A stretch of DNA of 8,230 bases, taken from Ekhidna sp. GTDB taxonomy: Bacteria > Bacteroidota > Bacteroidia > Cytophagales > Cyclobacteriaceae. The notes beneath the pieces are model-generated. The model did no database searches. It was not told where the DNA came from and saw only the letters and a list, made by a program, of their open reading frames with translations. Within the stretch, counting starts at the first letter, position 1. Each line of letters starts with the position of its first letter. Location of the stretch: the NCBI GenBank assembly GCA_013214445.1, contig JABSPG010000163.1, positions 1 through 8,230 of the forward strand, read 5' to 3'. This document shows positions 7,232 to 8,230 of this stretch, piece after piece. The position numbers and the translations under genes are program-made.

Positions 7232-7738
7232 GATCTCACCATAATTCAGGCTACACTTTTGAAAAGCCTCTTCAATACTTACTTTTTTCAAAAATGAATA
7301 GAACATACGAATGACGCCCATATGGGTAACTATGACTACTTTCTGAAAATCAGAACTCTTTAACTCTTGGTAGAAATCAACCACTCTATCGTACAATTCA
7401 GTCGCAGACTCCCCTCCGGGAGGCTTGGCGAAAACAAAATCTTTCATCCAATCACTCAACTGCTTTTGATCTATTTCGTCCCATTTCTTTAGCTCCCAAT
7501 CACCAAAACTTACCTCCATTAATCGTTCATCAAGATTCACATCCGCAGAAATGAAGTATGCAAGCCTAGCACATCTTCTCAAAGTACTACTAAAAACTAT
7601 ATCAAAAGAATGAGGGAGTAATTCCATCAATAGCTGAGCTTCCTGTTCAAAATTTTCAGTGACATCAAGATCAGCTTGGCCATAGCAGATGCCTTTTGCA
7701 ACATTGGGCGTAGTATGTCTGATCAGATAAATTTCCAA
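7217..7738 (-). CDS. cobC: Alpha-ribazole phosphatase, histidine phosphatase family
   Basis: This 173-residue protein belongs to the histidine phosphatase (phosphoglycerate mutase-like) superfamily. CobC removes phosphate from alpha-ribazole 5'-phosphate (or adenosylcobalamin 5'-phosphate) in the nucleotide-loop steps of B12 synthesis. The phosphohistidine motif is 'LIRHTTP' (His8, with Thr in place of the Gly of the classical RHG), followed by 'GICYGQADLDV' as in CobC proteins. Arg54 lies in 'SSTLRR', the acid is Glu75 in 'MEVSFGDWE', and the second His is His139 in 'VTHMGVIR'. I chose the TTG at 7738-7736 as start because the family begins right at the 'EIYLIRH' strand. The first ATG upstream (7822) would add 28 residues that merely read cobS out of frame. 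The start lies 16 bases inside the cobS end, which suggests translational coupling. The enzyme family is certain; the CobC substrate is supported mainly by the adjacent cobS. Confidence 0.88.
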   Translation of the reverse strand: MEIYLIRHTTPNVAKGICYGQADLDVTENFEQEAQLLMELLPHSFDIVFSSTLRRCARLAYFISADVNLDERLMEVSFGDWELKKWDEIDQKQLSDWMKDFVFAKPPGGESATELYDRVVDFYQELKSSDFQKVVIVTHMGVIRMFYSFLKKVSIEEAFQKCSLNYGEILKIE

Positions 7739-8230
7739 ACTAAAATAATTAGTGCGTAGCTTGAAACCTCCATTATCTGTTGTGCAGCACCAAGGCAATC
7801 CCCTGTATAACCGCCGATCCACTTGCGGAAGTAAATGCCTAACCGGATTTTGAAGAGGTATAGTACAGGCACTATGACAAAGACCAAATAATTATTGAGG
7901 AGATATGCAACAAAAAGTAATGGTGCCACACCAAAAATGAATGCCAAGATCAAATTATTAATGTTTGTTTTCTTAGCAATAGGTTTTGCTTTGCTGTCTG
8001 GAGTATCTCTAACATATGCATCAGTAAACACAAATGTGGCTGCCATAAATCTACTGATTGCATGAACCGCAACGAAAGTCAAAAGGACAATTGGAATTTC
8101 ATGAAAAGAAATCAATTCTCTTAGCAAGACCATTTTGAGAATAAATAGTAGTACCAATCCTATCACTCCATAGGCCCCTACTCTACTATCCTTCATGATA
8201 CTTAGTATCTTATCTTTTGTCCACCCACCA
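7723..8230 (-). CDS. cobS: Cobalamin synthase CobS, C-terminal two thirds (open at right edge)
   Basis: CobS (adenosylcobinamide-GDP ribazoletransferase) is an integral membrane enzyme that joins adenosylcobinamide-GDP to alpha-ribazole or its phosphate. About 168 residues are visible. The frame is open past the ATG at 8196 to the right edge, reading 'GGWTKDKILSIMKDSRVGAYGVIGL' split across it, with the family motif 'MKDSRVGAYGV' (8196-8164). That ATG is therefore internal. The near-C-terminal family motif 'GGYTGDCLGAAQQI' is intact, and four or five hydrophobic segments are visible. The N-terminal 80 or so residues, including the aspartate-rich DGLADTADG-type site, lie outside the window. 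The stop TGA (7725-7723) overlaps the start of cobC. Order cobS then cobC is common in cobalamin salvage and late-synthesis operons. I see no disruption in the visible part. Confidence 0.92.
   Translation of the reverse strand, partial: GGWTKDKILSIMKDSRVGAYGVIGLVLLFILKMVLLRELISFHEIPIVLLTFVAVHAISRFMAATFVFTDAYVRDTPDSKAKPIAKKTNINNLILAFIFGVAPLLFVAYLLNNYLVFVIVPVLYLFKIRLGIYFRKWIGGYTGDCLGAAQQIMEVSSYALIILVWKFI

Noticed and set aside
7739..7822. N-terminal extension of cobC from an ATG at 7822
   Set aside because: The 28 added residues precede the first strand of the phosphatase fold, show no family resemblance and overlap the conserved end of cobS in another frame.

Overview
The window looks like chromosomal DNA of a low-GC member of the Bacteroidota, most likely a marine Cytophagales-type bacterium. 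The reasons are the AT-rich composition, the lack of Shine-Dalgarno sequences ahead of most starts, and the protein families present. This is judged from sequence style and recalled family distribution; no search was run.

Left half (about 1-6101): a candidate stress-sensing or regulated-proteolysis locus. A large plus-strand gene, open at the left edge, encodes tetratricopeptide (TPR) repeats followed by a CHAT caspase-like protease domain with an apparently intact His/Cys dyad. Near its 5' side the reading frame is broken at an A7 run (242-248), so it appears as two overlapping frames (3-275 and 248-3412). A good intrinsic terminator follows. Facing it on the minus strand is a two-gene unit. 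The upstream gene encodes a membrane-anchored CHASE2 sensor with no cytoplasmic effector domain. The downstream gene encodes a secreted protein with a FecR-like N-terminal region, a probable beta-sandwich middle and a helical tail. This unit ends in its own terminator, and a 467-base non-coding spacer separates the two transcription units.

Right half (about 6102-8230): a cobalamin-themed block. A divergent AT-rich gap leads to meaB, the GTPase chaperone of adenosylcobalamin-dependent acyl-CoA mutases, on the plus strand. Its 3' end overlaps by 15 bases the 3' end of a minus-strand cobS-cobC pair. These two act in nucleotide-loop assembly of B12: CobS is cobalamin synthase and CobC is alpha-ribazole phosphatase. 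cobS runs off the right edge. cobC most likely starts at a TTG codon inside the end of cobS, so the two are probably translationally coupled.

The most interesting idea is that the TPR-CHAT protease, the CHASE2 protein and the FecR-like exported protein form one system: extracytoplasmic sensing linked to a caspase-like protease. The individual domain calls are well supported, but the functional link rests on co-location only.
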